The notes under the pieces are model-generated. The model had not been told where the DNA came from. It did not search any database and saw nothing but the letters and a program-made list of their open reading frames with translations. Source: Spinellus fusiger (Eukaryota > Mucoromycota > Mucoromycetes > Mucorales > Phycomycetaceae). Taken from it: a DNA stretch of 64,000 nucleotides. This document shows positions 1 to 11,158 of this stretch, one piece after another; position 1 is the first letter of the stretch; each line of letters starts with the position of its first letter. The DNA lies in NCBI GenBank assembly GCA_025094145.1, contig JALLLS010000005.1:434001-498000 (forward strand), in the 5' to 3' direction. The translations under genes and the position numbers were made by a program.

Positions 1-2
1 CA

Positions 3-910
3 CGCACCCGTCTCCGTGCTTCTCCTGAAGACAGACAGTCCAAGCATGCCCAGTCCAAAACAAAGCAGCTTGTTCATCAGGCACGTCAGATGAAGATTAT
101 GTATGATGTTCTTCCTGCGGGCATGTCTCGTAACAAGCTGAATACATCCAACTACAGCCCAAAGTAAGTAGAATAAAGAGTTTCTATCTCTTACAGTCTA
201 TATTCTACGGCACAACTGACTAGCCTCTTTTTCTTTTTTTTTCTTTCTTTTTTCTTTCTTCCTTTTCGGATGATAGTAAGCGACAGATTTACTGGACTGT
301 AGAGTGTTCATTCCATCACAATGGCAGCAGAGAGCGTATTCTGGATCATTCGTAGGTGGTGCATGAGGAATGATGAGATATTAGCACAGTATCTTACGAT
401 GGCATGGATAGGATCCCTTCTGGGTTAACCCTGCGCTCTTTCTTTGAGAATATGCTGTTTGCAGAGAAGCCTATTGGTAAAACATCCTATACACTGTTCC
501 GATACCAGGTCCAAGAGTTCATTGATGCTGGTATGGATCACTGTGTTATTGGTCTAAGGAAGGAGGGAGTAGCCAAAAGAGTCCATGTGGATATCACCCA
601 CTGCCTTGATAAACCACTGTCCATGGTATTGCAGGGAGAACGTATTATAGAATTCCCTATTCTATCTGTATGGCTTAAAGGAGACATGGCATTGGAGGAG
701 GTTGAGATGGAGGTCAAAGCAGAAACAAAAGCACCCACACCCACAGTCATGGATATCCCAGTAATAGAAGAAGATATGATAGTAGTAGAAGAAGACCTGG
801 TAATAGAAGAAGAAGACCTGGTAGAAGACCTGGTAATAGAAAAAGAAGACCCTCCCCTTCAACAGATCCCACCGGCAATCCCTTTGCAGAACGAGCCTGC
901 TTTATTATAA
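3..910 (+). CDS. BCD1: Box C/D snoRNA assembly protein BCD1 (ZNHIT6-like), 5' partial
   Basis: Three visible exons, 3-163, 277-351 and 385-910; the start and the N-terminal HIT zinc finger lie before the window. The sequence shows the family core after the finger: a basic stretch, DVLPAGMSRNKLNTSNYSPNK, split here by an intron, then RQIYWTVECSFHH, LDHS, and the C-terminal RIIEFPILSVWL block. BCD1 is a nuclear factor needed for stability and assembly of box C/D snoRNPs. The second intron (352-384) is only 33 nt, chosen because it keeps the conserved frame across HS-TVSYDGM. The C-terminus after about 807 is an acidic repeat of VIEEEDLV-type units. The stop overlaps that of GatC on the other strand. 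Identification rests on remembered family motifs; I am fairly sure. Confidence 0.82.
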
Positions 911-1447
911 AGATTCAGGCACAGATCCTTGTACACTGTAGAAATGTCCACTCTTTTCTTTGGCTTGATGCATAAGTCCTCTTCCTTTTGTCTCTATGTC
1001 TTGTGAGGGAGTGTCCTGTCTTAATTCTATGCCTGTCTTCTCATGCCATACATGGGACCGTGGCTCTGTAGTGCCAAAGTCATACACCTGCAGTGGTTCT
1101 ACAAAGGCAGACAATTGGTCTACGTCTCTCTTTAATTCCTCCCGTGCTTGTTGGGAGGCAGGTGGATGTAGCTGAGCAAGACGACACAGGTGAGAGAAGT
1201 GTGTGTCTGTCATTGTGTGTTTGGAGGGTGCCATAAGAGAGCCCACAGACCAAATAGGAGAGTGTGGCTGTAGAAGAAGAAAGAGAACCAGTGTAAAGAG
1301 ACAGAAGAAAAGGTGGAGCATTACCAGTCCATCTTTATCCACTGCAGAGAATTGCCTTGTAAGTGGTCTTGTAAGTGGTCCTACAAGTGGTCTTGCGAGT
1401 GGTCTTGCGAGTGGCCTGCACTGCACTGTATGGAGTGACTTGAACAT
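905..1447 (-). CDS. GATC: Mitochondrial glutamyl-tRNA(Gln) amidotransferase subunit C
   Basis: One in-frame 57-nt intron (1268-1324) gives about 161 aa. The core HLCRLAQLHPPASQQAREEL followed by LSAFVEPLQVYDF matches the GatC pattern of two helices ending in FVE-LQ-VD. GatC is the small subunit of the GatCAB complex that converts Glu-tRNA(Gln) to Gln-tRNA(Gln) in mitochondria. The N-terminus is basic, Arg/Leu-rich and free of acidic residues, as expected for a presequence, and contains an RPL repeat encoded by a 12-bp tandem repeat. I chose the Met at 1445-1447 (MFKSLHTVQ); an upstream in-frame Met at 1481-1483 would add 12 residues that look less like a presequence. It is divergent from the E2 gene (151 bp between starts) and convergent with BCD1. 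Confidence 0.8.
   Translation of the reverse strand: MFKSLHTVQCRPLARPLARPLVGPLTRPLTRQFSAVDKDGLVMLHLFFCLFTLVLFLLLQPHSPIWSVGSLMAPSKHTMTDTHFSHLCRLAQLHPPASQQAREELKRDVDQLSAFVEPLQVYDFGTTEPRSHVWHEKTGIELRQDTPSQDIETKGRGLMHQAKEKSGHFYSVQGSVPESL
1340..1420. repeat. 12-bp tandem repeat inside the GatC presequence
   Basis: A degenerate unit of the type AAGTGGTCTTGT is repeated about six times. On the minus strand it encodes a run of Arg-Pro-Leu-(Ala/Thr) tetrapeptides in the predicted mitochondrial targeting region of GatC. Confidence 0.75.
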
Positions 1448-1598
1448 AACAAGAGAAGAAAAGAAGGGGGAAGGTGGATTCAACCGTCACAGTTGGCCGA
1501 CAACAGCCTCTTCTATTTCTCTTCTTTTCACTGTTCTCCATCACCCCTCCTTTCTTCTCTTGTTATTTTCTTCCCTTTGCTATTCTCCCTCCCTCCCC

Positions 1599-2562
1599 AT
1601 GAGTCTATCTGAACAAAGCAGCCTTCTATTACAGAGACAGCTCAGAGGTAGTCTACAAAACATAAACATAAACATAAACAAACCACGGATGACCTGACTC
1701 TTATGCCTCTGTAGATCTGCAAAAACACCCTGTAGAAGGGTTCTCTGCTGGTTTGGTAGATGGGAATATCTACGAGGTACATATCGCATTAGAATAGAGT
1801 AGAGTGGCTATTTATACAGCTTGTTGGCAGTGGGAAATACTTGTTATGGGCGCAGCGGACACTCTCTAGTAAGTTTTGTCCTATTTGCCTTATTCACCTC
1901 TACAGTGAAGATGGTTTCTTCAAGGCAAAACTGTCCTTTCCTACAGTAAGTTTTATCTATAAGTGTGCTCTGTTGTATTCAATTTATCCAGAGTTACCCC
2001 GTCATGCCACCTACCATGACATTTACTACAGAAATGTATCATCCCAATGGTAAGTTAAGTAGGATATAAAAAGAAAAAAAGTAGCCCATGGACAGTATGC
2101 GTCTTTGCTGGGCATTCCTGCCTACATTCCACTCTTATACTCCTCCACCCCATAGTCTATCCCGATGGCACTGTGTGTATCTCCATTCTTGTAAGTAGGC
2201 TACAGATCCATCTTCCATAAAGTGCAGTCACTGATATGTAGGAATAGCATCCACCTGGTGATGATAAATACGGCTATGAAGAGGCAGGCGAACGGTGGTC
2301 TCCTGTGCATACAGTAGAGACTATTTTAGTGTCTGTCATTTCCATGCTGTCCAGTCCTAACGATGAATCTCCTGCCAACATACAAGCAGCTGTAAGTCCT
2401 GATCTGTTCTTACGTGACTTGTATGGCTCCATAGCTCATGCACACACTCTCTCTTCTCTCTTCTCTCTTCTCTTCTCTTTATAGAAGGATTATCGGGATG
2501 ATTATCCACTCTTTAAGAAGAAAGTGCAGCGTCTGACGAGACAATCTGCAGAAATGCTTTAA
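1599..2562 (+). CDS. UBC7: Ubiquitin-conjugating enzyme E2 of the UBC7/UBE2G family
   Basis: Eight exons: 1599-1647, 1715-1776, 1831-1868, 1906-1945, 1992-2049, 2156-2190, 2248-2391, 2485-2562; 167 aa, the family's usual length. The spliced protein starts [20 protein letters not shown], continues through [16 protein letters not shown], then [10 protein letters not shown], and [13 protein letters not shown], where the HPN motif and the catalytic Cys are intact. The extended acidic loop that marks UBC7/UBE2G follows as [17 protein letters not shown]. Such enzymes charge ubiquitin for endoplasmic-reticulum-associated degradation with RING ligases such as Hrd1 or gp78. Introns are 37-106 nt. Family assignment is secure; UBC7 versus UBE2G1 naming is less so. 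Confidence 0.93.
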
Positions 2563-3223
2563 TTACATTTGGCCGGTATTGGCTGATATCCTAGAATAAT
2601 ATAAAGTGACAGTAGCGTTGACATTGATAAGAGATGAACAGTGACAGTAGCATTGTGACCATCGCATTGACAGTGACAGTGACAGTGATAGTAATAGTGA
2701 TAGTGATAGTGATAGTGATAGTGACAGTGGTAATAGCCCTAATTAGCAACAGTGATAGTAACAGAAGTATATATATATAAAGGGCCTGGAGGTCCGCTTT
2801 TCCTATTCTTGTCACTGTTCATCTATTATTATCACTTGTTCTGTTATCACCATATATGGCTGTGGTTATGGATAAAGTGTCCTGTCCTTTTAGGAGCCAA
2901 TCCATGGGAGGGCCATCAACCACCATATGGAGGATTCAGATAGATGAACTGAGGAAAGGAGAATAGGTTGACGTCACTTGTGACATCCGAAATAAGACAG
3001 AACTCCATTCAGTGTCCGATGCTCCGCTGTCTTTGTTTCTTTCCTCCCTTAATCACTGCCTTGACACTGAAGAGGCACTTGCGGAAAAAAAAAAAAGACG
3101 CCCTTTTCTGCCCTGTTTTTATTTATTTTTTTAGAATTCAATCGCCTTGTTTTCTTATATAGTGATTTTTAAAGAATCATCTCATTACGCGAGTATTAGT
3201 CATTCCAACTGAAATTCCTCACC
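2563..3223. other. Intergenic region between the E2 gene and SIN3, with simple repeats
   Basis: No gene recognised. Positions 2665-2735 hold a GTGATA/GTGACA hexamer repeat, and an A-run is at 3086-3097. A TATATAG at about 3157 lies 60-70 bp upstream of the SIN3 start and could belong to its promoter. Confidence 0.5.
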
Positions 3224-4568
3224 ATGGCCAATGATCCTCCATCGCAGCAACCTTCACCAGTGATACCGAGGTAGGCCTACTTCGCAGTCACTTAAGCAAG
3301 CTAATGCCTTGAACAGATCTACTGGACCACAGGAATCCCCGCCATTAGCACTCAGTTCCACCCATGCGTTTACTACCTTTTCTGCTCATCACCCACTGCC
3401 ACAGGTGAATAACAGTCTCCCTACACCACGTCTACAAGATATTCCACACTTTAGCACTGCACCAGCATCTCACTCTTCTTCTGCTGGTCCCAACCCCCAC
3501 CTGAACCTAGCGCTACTGCACCACCACTCACCACAGGCTACTTCCCCTGCCTTCACCATGACAACAGACACGCACGGCACTGGAGAAAGACCCCTCCAGC
3601 GTTCCGTCTTTTCTGTCACCCCAGTCACTTCCTCAGTCACTTCCTCAGTCACTCCCTCAGTCACTTCCCAGCCTACGCCTTCTCCACGTCCTGCTTCTCC
3701 TGCCATGTCTCTGTCCTCTCAGCCCCTCCCTTTGTCCTCGTCCTCGTCCTCTTCTCCTCATGGGCGTCCCTTGAGTCCCGTGACAGCACCCCTTCCTCCA
3801 CCGCACCATGGATCCACTCGGCTGCCAGCTGCCTCAGGTTCTCTCCGTGCAGGTGGCCATCCTTCTGCCTCCTCCATCGCGTCCTCCACCCCAGAGACAG
3901 GCGCCTCTATTGTCACCACGACACACGGATACAGACCCCTTAATGTGAAGGACGCATTGACCTATTTGGACCAAGTCAAACTTCAATTCTCAGATCAACC
4001 TGAAGTGTACAACAAGTTTCTTGATATCATGAAGGATTTCAAGAGTCAAGCGTAAGTAGTCCATCCACACGAGAAAACGAAAGAAAGAAAAAGAAAAGAG
4101 TGAATTGAGTTTGTTATTTTGTTTTGTTTTGTTTTGTTTTGTTTTATTGTATATCTATATATCTATATCTATATCTTTACCTATCTACCTATACATTGGA
4201 CTATAGAATCGATACGCCTGGTGTGATCGAGCGTGTGTCTGGTCTGTTCAAGGGCCATCCTTCTCTGATCTCTGGCTTCAATACATTCCTCCCCCCGGGC
4301 TATCGTATTGAATGCTCCACAGATGAACGGTTACGCGATGTGATCAAGGTGACGACGCCCTCTGGAGTGACGAGTACAATGGATGGAGAGCCCCTCAAGC
4401 TGTTCTCGGAAACACCCATGGCAACTCTCCCTCCACCCCATTCGCACTCACATCCCCACTCACATCCCCACCCCCATGCTCATCCCCATCCCCATGCTCA
4501 TCCTCATTCGTCGCACTCTCATTCGCACTCTCATTCTTTGCACTCTCAACCACCACTACCACTACCAT

Positions 4569-4599
<31 letters not shown>

Positions 4600-7500
4600 A
4601 ACAGCAGCAGCAGCAGCAACAACAGGTACAACAGCAACAGGTACAACAACAACAACAGCAGCAGCAGCAGCAGTAGCAGTAGCAACAGCACCTCATCACC
4701 ACCACCACCGTGGCTATGGGTCCACTGTACCCTATGGACGGGACGGGACAAGTGTGTCAAAGAGTCCTGCACTTCCTGCTAGTTATCCACACCACCTACC
4801 ACCCACAGGGTTGCAGGGACAGGCAGAAGAAGGGCAGGGACGTCGTCCTCCTGTGGAGTTTAACCATGCCATTAATTATGTGAACAAAATCAAGGTAGGC
4901 GCATCCACAGAAACAAAACAAAAAAACAAAAAAACAAAAAAACAAAAAAACAAAAAAACAAAAAAGAGAGAAAAAGAAAGAAAGATTAAAAGCAGAGAGA
5001 GGGTAGAACCGATTTGCCAATGATCCAGAGACCTATAAGCAATTCTTGGAGATACTGCAGATGTACCAGAAGGAGCAGAAGCCTATTCAAGAGGTAAATA
5101 GATATAAATATAGAGAGATAGAGAGAGAGAGAGAGATAAATGGGCAGATAGATGGGATTCCTTGCTCACAATGGGATAGGTATACGCCCAAGTCCAACTC
5201 CTATTTGATGGAGCAAATGATCTGTTGGATGAATTCAAGCAGTTCTTACCGGATGCTTCTGGGAACCATTCTGTAGGTTCAGCCGCCTTGTTTGGTGCAG
5301 GAGGTCGAGTGTCCTATGGTAACGACAAATGAATCTGTCTTGGTGAATGAACACTAACACAAGAGTATGGGGATTGTTGTTATTATTATGATGATTACTA
5401 TTATTTTGGCTTAGGGAGCAAAAAGGGTATGGCGATGCTCTCCAATGCAGGTCATGGAAGAAAGAAGCGAGGTGGATCCACACCAGGCACAGGCATGCCC
5501 AAGGTAAATAAGAAAAGAAAAAAGAAAAAGTAGCTGATATACTTCTTTATAGCGGTCCAAACTACACCACAAAATGGTCCTACAAACTTCTGATGTTCGT
5601 TCAGGAGCCCCTCCCGAGGAAGAAATGATTCGACCTGTTATCTCTACAGAAGAGGCGGACTTTTTTGAGCGTGTACGAAAGTACATTGGAAACAAAACAA
5701 CCTATTCTGCCTTTCTCAAAGTCCTTAATCTGTTCAGCCAGCAGATTGTAGACCAGAATCTGCTTGTGAATCGAGTCGAGTCATTTATCGGTGGTAATAA
5801 GGAGTTGTTTGATTGGTTCAAGTCATTGGTGGGGTATGATGGGAAGGATGAAATCATTGAGAATGTGCCTGCCGACAAGAACAAGCCAGATTTAGCACAC
5901 TGCAAGACGTGTGGTCCAAGCTACCGGTTGGTCCCAAAGACAGTAAGTGATGGCTACAATAGCAGTGCATTGAGTGAAGGATGGTAGAGCCAAGCATGTT
6001 CTGGACGTGACAGTTTATGTTGGGAAGTCCTTAATGATGAGTATGTGTCTCATCCTACATGGGCCAGTGAGGACAATGGATCTGTTGCTTCCAAGAAGAA
6101 TCAATATGAAGAAGCACTCAACCGGGTGGAAGAAGAAAGGTAAAGTGTCTTTTTTTCTTTCTTTCTTTCTCCACAGCCTCAACTGACATGTGTAAAGATA
6201 CGATTATGATCTTAATATTGAGGCCAACCTGAACACCATCGCTCTGTTAGAACCCATTGTGAAAAAGATGATCAACATGACAGCAGAGGAAAAGACAGAC
6301 TTCCGACTCTTGCCTGGTCTTGGTGGCTCTTCTCAGACAATCTACCAGCGTATTCTTAAAAAGATCTATGGTGGCGACAGAGGCTTAGAAATCATTGAGC
6401 TGCTGCATGAGAATCCCGTACGCACTGTTCCTATTGTGCTGAAGCGCCTAAAGCAAAAGGATGATGAATGGAAGCGCGCACAGGTAAGAAGAGAATAAAA
6501 AGACACGCTGACTGGTTTTCTTTTTCTTTCTTTCTTTCTTTCCTTCCTTCTTTCCTTCCTTCCTTCTTTCCTTCCTTCCTTCCTTAGCGTGAATGGAATA
6601 AGATATGGCGTGAAGTAGAAGCCAAAAACTACTGGAAATCACTTGATTATCAGGGAATTACCTTTAAAAGTAGTGATCGAAAAGCTATTACTGTAAAGGT
6701 ACTTGTAGCAGAGATTGAAGCACTGCGAAAAGATCAGATCCAAGGAAAGACACGCCATTCTGACACAACCAACGCAGTGTTCGTCAATGGTCGACAAGGC
6801 CCGCAAATGTCTTTTGCACTCAAAGACAAAGCTATATTTAAGGATATTTATAGGCTGGTGTTTTCTTTCCTTGAACGCCAGAACATCTATACTGTAGAAG
6901 AGTGTGATCAGATTCGTTCTTTTATTGAGACATTCGTTCCCTTGTTTTTTGATGTAGCAGACATTGTACCAGACACTGTTGATGTTGAGGAGGAAGAGGA
7001 AGAGGAAGAAATGGAAGAGGGAGATGAATCAAGGTCTCTACAATCCTATGATTCTGATGGAGATTTGAATATGAGCATAAGAGGAGCTGTACCAAGAAGA
7101 ACACGAACAGCCAATCGAGCCATGTCAAAGCTACAGACAAATGAAGATGAGAAACTGTTAAAAGATGTATTGACACGTAACATCACATGTCCACCCCACA
7201 CACGGCAAGAGATGTTGGAGGAGGAGATATTGGAAGAGAGCAAGAACGACATGGCTACAGAAGTAGATGTCCAACTTTCCAGTGGAGATGAAGCATCCCC
7301 TTCTGTTTTGCATGCTTCTCATCGACCTATGCCGCCTGGTCAAGACAGTGCAGCCTCACAAACTCACGAGGCACCTCCTTTGTCTCCAGGAAGACGACTC
7401 ACATCCAACTTCTTTAGTGATACTAGTTTCTACTGTTTCTTCAGATTAATCCAGGTAAGTCACAATAGAAATAACACGGGGAATAGTCTAACCACCTTGC

Positions 7501-8566
7501 AGATGGCCTATGCACGCTTAGAGAAGCTGAAAGTAGAAGATGCTGAATACAAACTAAATCCTGGAAAAGAAGAAGATCGGAACAAAATAGCTCTTGATCT
7601 TGGTGCAATTAGTAGAAAACTCTCCGGTAAGGCTATACCACAGTCTATGAGAAGTAATAGTAATGTAGAAACCTAATAGACAAGATGGGCTTGAATAAGG
7701 GACATTATCATGCTTTATTAAACCTCATTGATAAGTTCTTTGAGGAAGACATGGATCAACAGCAGTTTGAAGAAAGCGCACGCTATGTCTTTGGTACAAA
7801 AGCCTACGTTATCTTTACTATTGATAAGCTTATACTAACCCTTATCCGACACGTGAGTAGGAAGATGGCTCCATAGACTACAAGTATCATCAGTGTATTC
7901 TAATGTCTGTTATTATAGATTCATCATATTGTAACAAAGGATGTCTGTCGAGACCTTGTTCATCTCTTTAAGAAAGAACATCAAACTGAAGCCACTGACA
8001 TCCAGTCCATTAAAATGTACCGGCTTCAGGTGGAAGATATGATAGGATCTGAGGACAATGTGTATAATCTTGTCTTTGTAAGTAACATGGAAAGGGACAA
8101 CATTTAATCTATTGGTTGGTAATAGGACACATCAAATCTCATACTGTCTATCCAAATCTTAAGTCCTGATGATGTTACCTACCATGAAGCAGGGGAGAAT
8201 AATGGCTATGAGGAGTACGTGGCCAGTTACATTGACTGGACCAAGGAAACAGAGGGTATTCTACAGTCTGACTTGACACCACGGTTTCTTCGACGCAATA
8301 CACATACAAAGCTAGAGGACAAGGATCTTCGTAGACTTCATGTTCACTCACGAATGCAGTACAAGATCTGTAGAAACACCTACCACCTTTTCTATATTAT
8401 TGGCACTGAGGATACTTTTGTTAGACAGAAAGTGTCTTTTCCATCAAGTCTTGCACCACAGGCCAAGTTCAAGGCGTGGTTAGAGTCCGGCAAGGGTTGG
8501 TGTCGCGATGTTGAAAATAAAGAAGAAGCTGAGGCCAAAGTGCGAAGAACCCTTTTTCAGCCATGA
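3224..8566 (+). CDS. SIN3: SIN3 transcriptional corepressor scaffold
   Basis: Fourteen exons give 1458 aa: 3224-3270, 3317-4051, 4207-4894, 5007-5093, 5180-5318, 5415-5503, 5553-5942, 5988-6139, 6198-6483, 6588-7454, 7503-7626, 7680-7852, 7919-8077, 8126-8566. SIN3 is the nuclear scaffold of Rpd3/HDAC complexes. Visible domains are PAH1 (about residues 222-290, [17 protein letters not shown]), PAH2 (476-550, [12 protein letters not shown] then [17 protein letters not shown]), PAH3 (625-690, [12 protein letters not shown]), the HDAC-interaction region (about 700-830, [20 protein letters not shown]) and the C-terminal SIN3 domain ([15 protein letters not shown]). Between PAH1 and PAH2 lie His-rich and Ala/Thr-rich low-complexity stretches. 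The intron at 7455-7502 is 48 nt and in frame, and is inferred from the [18 protein letters not shown] junction. The N-terminal 220 residues are Ser/Pro-rich. Confidence 0.95.
4436..4700 (+). repeat. His-rich and CAG/ACA microsatellite region inside SIN3 exon 3
   Basis: CATCCCCA/CACTCT units encode alternating His-Pro/His-Ser, followed at about 4567-4685 by CAG/CAA/ACA repeats. In the SIN3 frame the CAG tract reads as Ala and Thr; the next frame would read as polyGln but is not joined to any PAH sequence. Confidence 0.85.
4912..4966. repeat. A-rich (AAAAAAC)n microsatellite in a SIN3 intron
   Basis: Seven- to eight-base A-rich units repeat through the intron 4895-5006 that splits PAH2. Confidence 0.8.
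6520..6586. repeat. (TTCC/TTTC)n polypyrimidine microsatellite in a SIN3 intron
   Basis: It fills the 3' half of intron 6484-6587 immediately before its acceptor and may act as an oversized polypyrimidine tract. Confidence 0.8.
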
Positions 8567-9398
8567 AAAGGAAGCAATACTTTTAGGCATCATCTAGTGT
8601 TGTGGAGACTCTTCTTTTTCTTTTCTTTTTTTTTTTTTGGTAAATTCAATAATAAAAAAAACCCTTTCATACTCATCTATTTTCTCGATAGAGAACATTG
8701 GGTAGGGTAGCTACTGATAGAGACAGAGGGAGACAGAGCTGCTGGTGTAGTGACAATCATTGCAGTGGTAAAATAAATGTTTGGATCTAAAATATTAAGT
8801 CATTATAGGATAGAGTATAGGCTGGTCCACAATAAAGCATCACATGAAGAGAGTAGCTATACTAATTTTGTAGATGAATAGTGTTATTCCTATGAATGTA
8901 ACTAATGTTCTGATGTGCTGATGTGTTAATGTGTTGATATTGTTCAAAAAATCAGAAACAAAAGGTGTGTGTTTGCAATATAAGAAATATATTTCGCAAA
9001 GCCATTTTGTATCTAATAGATAGATAGCTTATACTTTTTCTATCTGATACATTAGTCTATATAAAATTACAAAAGCAATCTCTTCCAAAAAGACATGGGA
9101 AGGACTACTAGCATGTATTAATATGCCAGGGATCAAATACTTCCATATTCTTAATAATATATTAACGTGTGTGGATAAATCCAAAGACTATAAATTGCCA
9201 TCAAAAGATAGTTATATTTACTGTTATTAGTGGATAGTATTCAACACGTATAGAATAAAACCCGATCTAATAATTTAATCTTCTCGAACCCAGATAATAT
9301 GTCCACTTTTTTCTTTTTCTTTGCCATCAATGCATGTTAATTATTCCTGATGGATACCGCTTGTAAAACATCCACTTATTCACCTTGAATTGTATAGT

Positions 9399-9510
9399 GT
9401 AAATTAGATACACTGTAAGTTAGATACACTGTAAGTTAGATACACTGTAAATTAGATACACTGTAAGTTAGATACACTGTAAATTAGATACACTGTAAAT
9501 TAGATACACT
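9399..9510. repeat. Seven exact-period copies of a 16-bp minisatellite
   Basis: The unit is GTAARTTAGATACACT, where R alternates between A and G. Seven units fill exactly 112 bp with no indel. There are no spacers, so it is not a CRISPR-like array. Confidence 0.93.
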
Positions 9511-10339
9511 AAACACTATTGGGTTAGTTAGCATTATGACTATACACAAAAAGTACTATAATTCTGTCATCTTTCCTCGAACAAAGAGTAAAAGTAACAT
9601 CTACTGACTTGGTACTATAAAAAGTAAGAGTTTAAAGGACATTTATGACTAATATTAGTAATATTCTAATTTTGAACATTAACAGGACATTTTGTGCTCA
9701 AGATGACCAAAGCGCTTTTTTTGCTATTAGTATTATCTCCATGACAAACAAAATATGCCTAAACATTTGAACAATAGAAACAAAGAAGGACTGGCCTAGT
9801 AAAGAGTGAATTTGTTGGTTCAGTACTTGATGTTTGGAGGAGTTGACTACATAAGCATCGCCTTTATCTTGACTTTTACATACTGAAGTCTATCCAATAC
9901 CTATTTATTCGTTTCATAGATACAATACAAAAAGAAAAAGAATGATATATATTTCTAATAAATGAGGCCATGGCAAACTATATAAGGATCAGTAGGTGTA
10001 ATTTCCCCATGATGAATAGTTCTGTGTAAGTTTCTTATTTCTTATTTCTTTTTTATATTAAGAAAAGGTGACTATCCAAGTAAGTTGACTTGTTGACAGA
10101 AATGCCAAGCAAAGTATTCAGGTTGGATCACCTAATTTTATCCTTTTTTGCTATTCTCACCACACGCCCTGCATGCTTTTCTCTTTCTTCCTTTTTACCT
10201 CAAACACTAAAGTGACAAGACTAGTTTAGAGATTACGCTATTTCCAGGGTCAATAAAGAGTAAAACATATTCCATGTAAAGATAACTATGTAGGATGTGC
10301 TTATGTTTCCTTCTATTTCATTATCTATTATCTATTATC

Positions 10340-10403
10340 TATATGTTATATGTTATATGTTATATGTTATATGTTATATGTTATATGTTATATGTTATAT
10401 GTT
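10340..10403. repeat. 7-bp tandem repeat (TATATGT)n
   Basis: About nine copies of TATATGT, preceded by a shorter TATCTAT run with the same period. Confidence 0.9.
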
Positions 10404-11086
10404 ATTTGATATTTTACTTTTCTCTCGTGATAATCAACAGAATTAACAGGTCTTTTTCATTTCATTTCATTCTCACTTGTCACGGGTAACATGTACCGGG
10501 AATCATCCACCTTGCCACTTTATTCACATGTAAAGGGGGTTACATTGTGAAATAGGAACAAGGAACAAGAAGAAAACGAAAAACAAAACAAAAAGCGCAC
10601 ATTGGTAATTCCCTTTCCATTCCACCTTTCTACAGATGGACATGGATTAGAACGGGTGATGTTATCCTTGTTTCCTCAGTGATGAATCATCTCTTCCGCT
10701 CTATTCCTTAACCATTAGAGGCATTTAGACTGACTACTAAAATAAAAAAGACCAAGAGAGACGTACAATAGAAAATGGATTCACGATCATAGAAAGAATC
10801 AATTTACTAGCACAAGTGGTTGGGCTGTTGGGATGCATGGGCTGTTGGCTGTTGGCTTAGATAAATTCCAGATATATCTCCAAACGCCTTATCCTCTCTT
10901 TCTCTCTTTCTCTCTTTATGACTAGGGTTCATACCATCTCAAGACATTTCTTTTAAATAGTGCGACCATTGTGGTTAAAATAGACCTTTTATGCTAACAA
11001 ATGATGTTATTTTGTATGTCATCTTCCGAGGTGTGTGTCCCTGATGCCCAAGAAAGAATGAAAAAAGACATCCTTGGCTCTGTTTC

Positions 11087-11158
11087 CAATGTTCAGTGTC
11101 CAATGTTCAGTGTCCAATGTTCAGTGTCCAGTGTCCAATGTCCAATGTCCAATGTCTA
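11087..11158. repeat. 7/14-bp tandem repeat (AATGTTCAGTGTCC)
   Basis: Three 14-bp units followed by 7-bp derivatives (AATGTCC), suggesting a 7-bp ancestor that diverged into two alternating halves. Confidence 0.85.

Noticed and set aside
4383..4676. Plus-strand polyGln open frame inside SIN3
   Set aside because: It is the +1 frame of the CAG repeat; the frame that joins PAH1 and PAH2 reads through as Ala/Thr.
9399..9510. Array of 16-bp repeats considered as a CRISPR-like array
   Set aside because: Units are directly adjacent with no unique spacers, and the genome is eukaryotic; it is a minisatellite.
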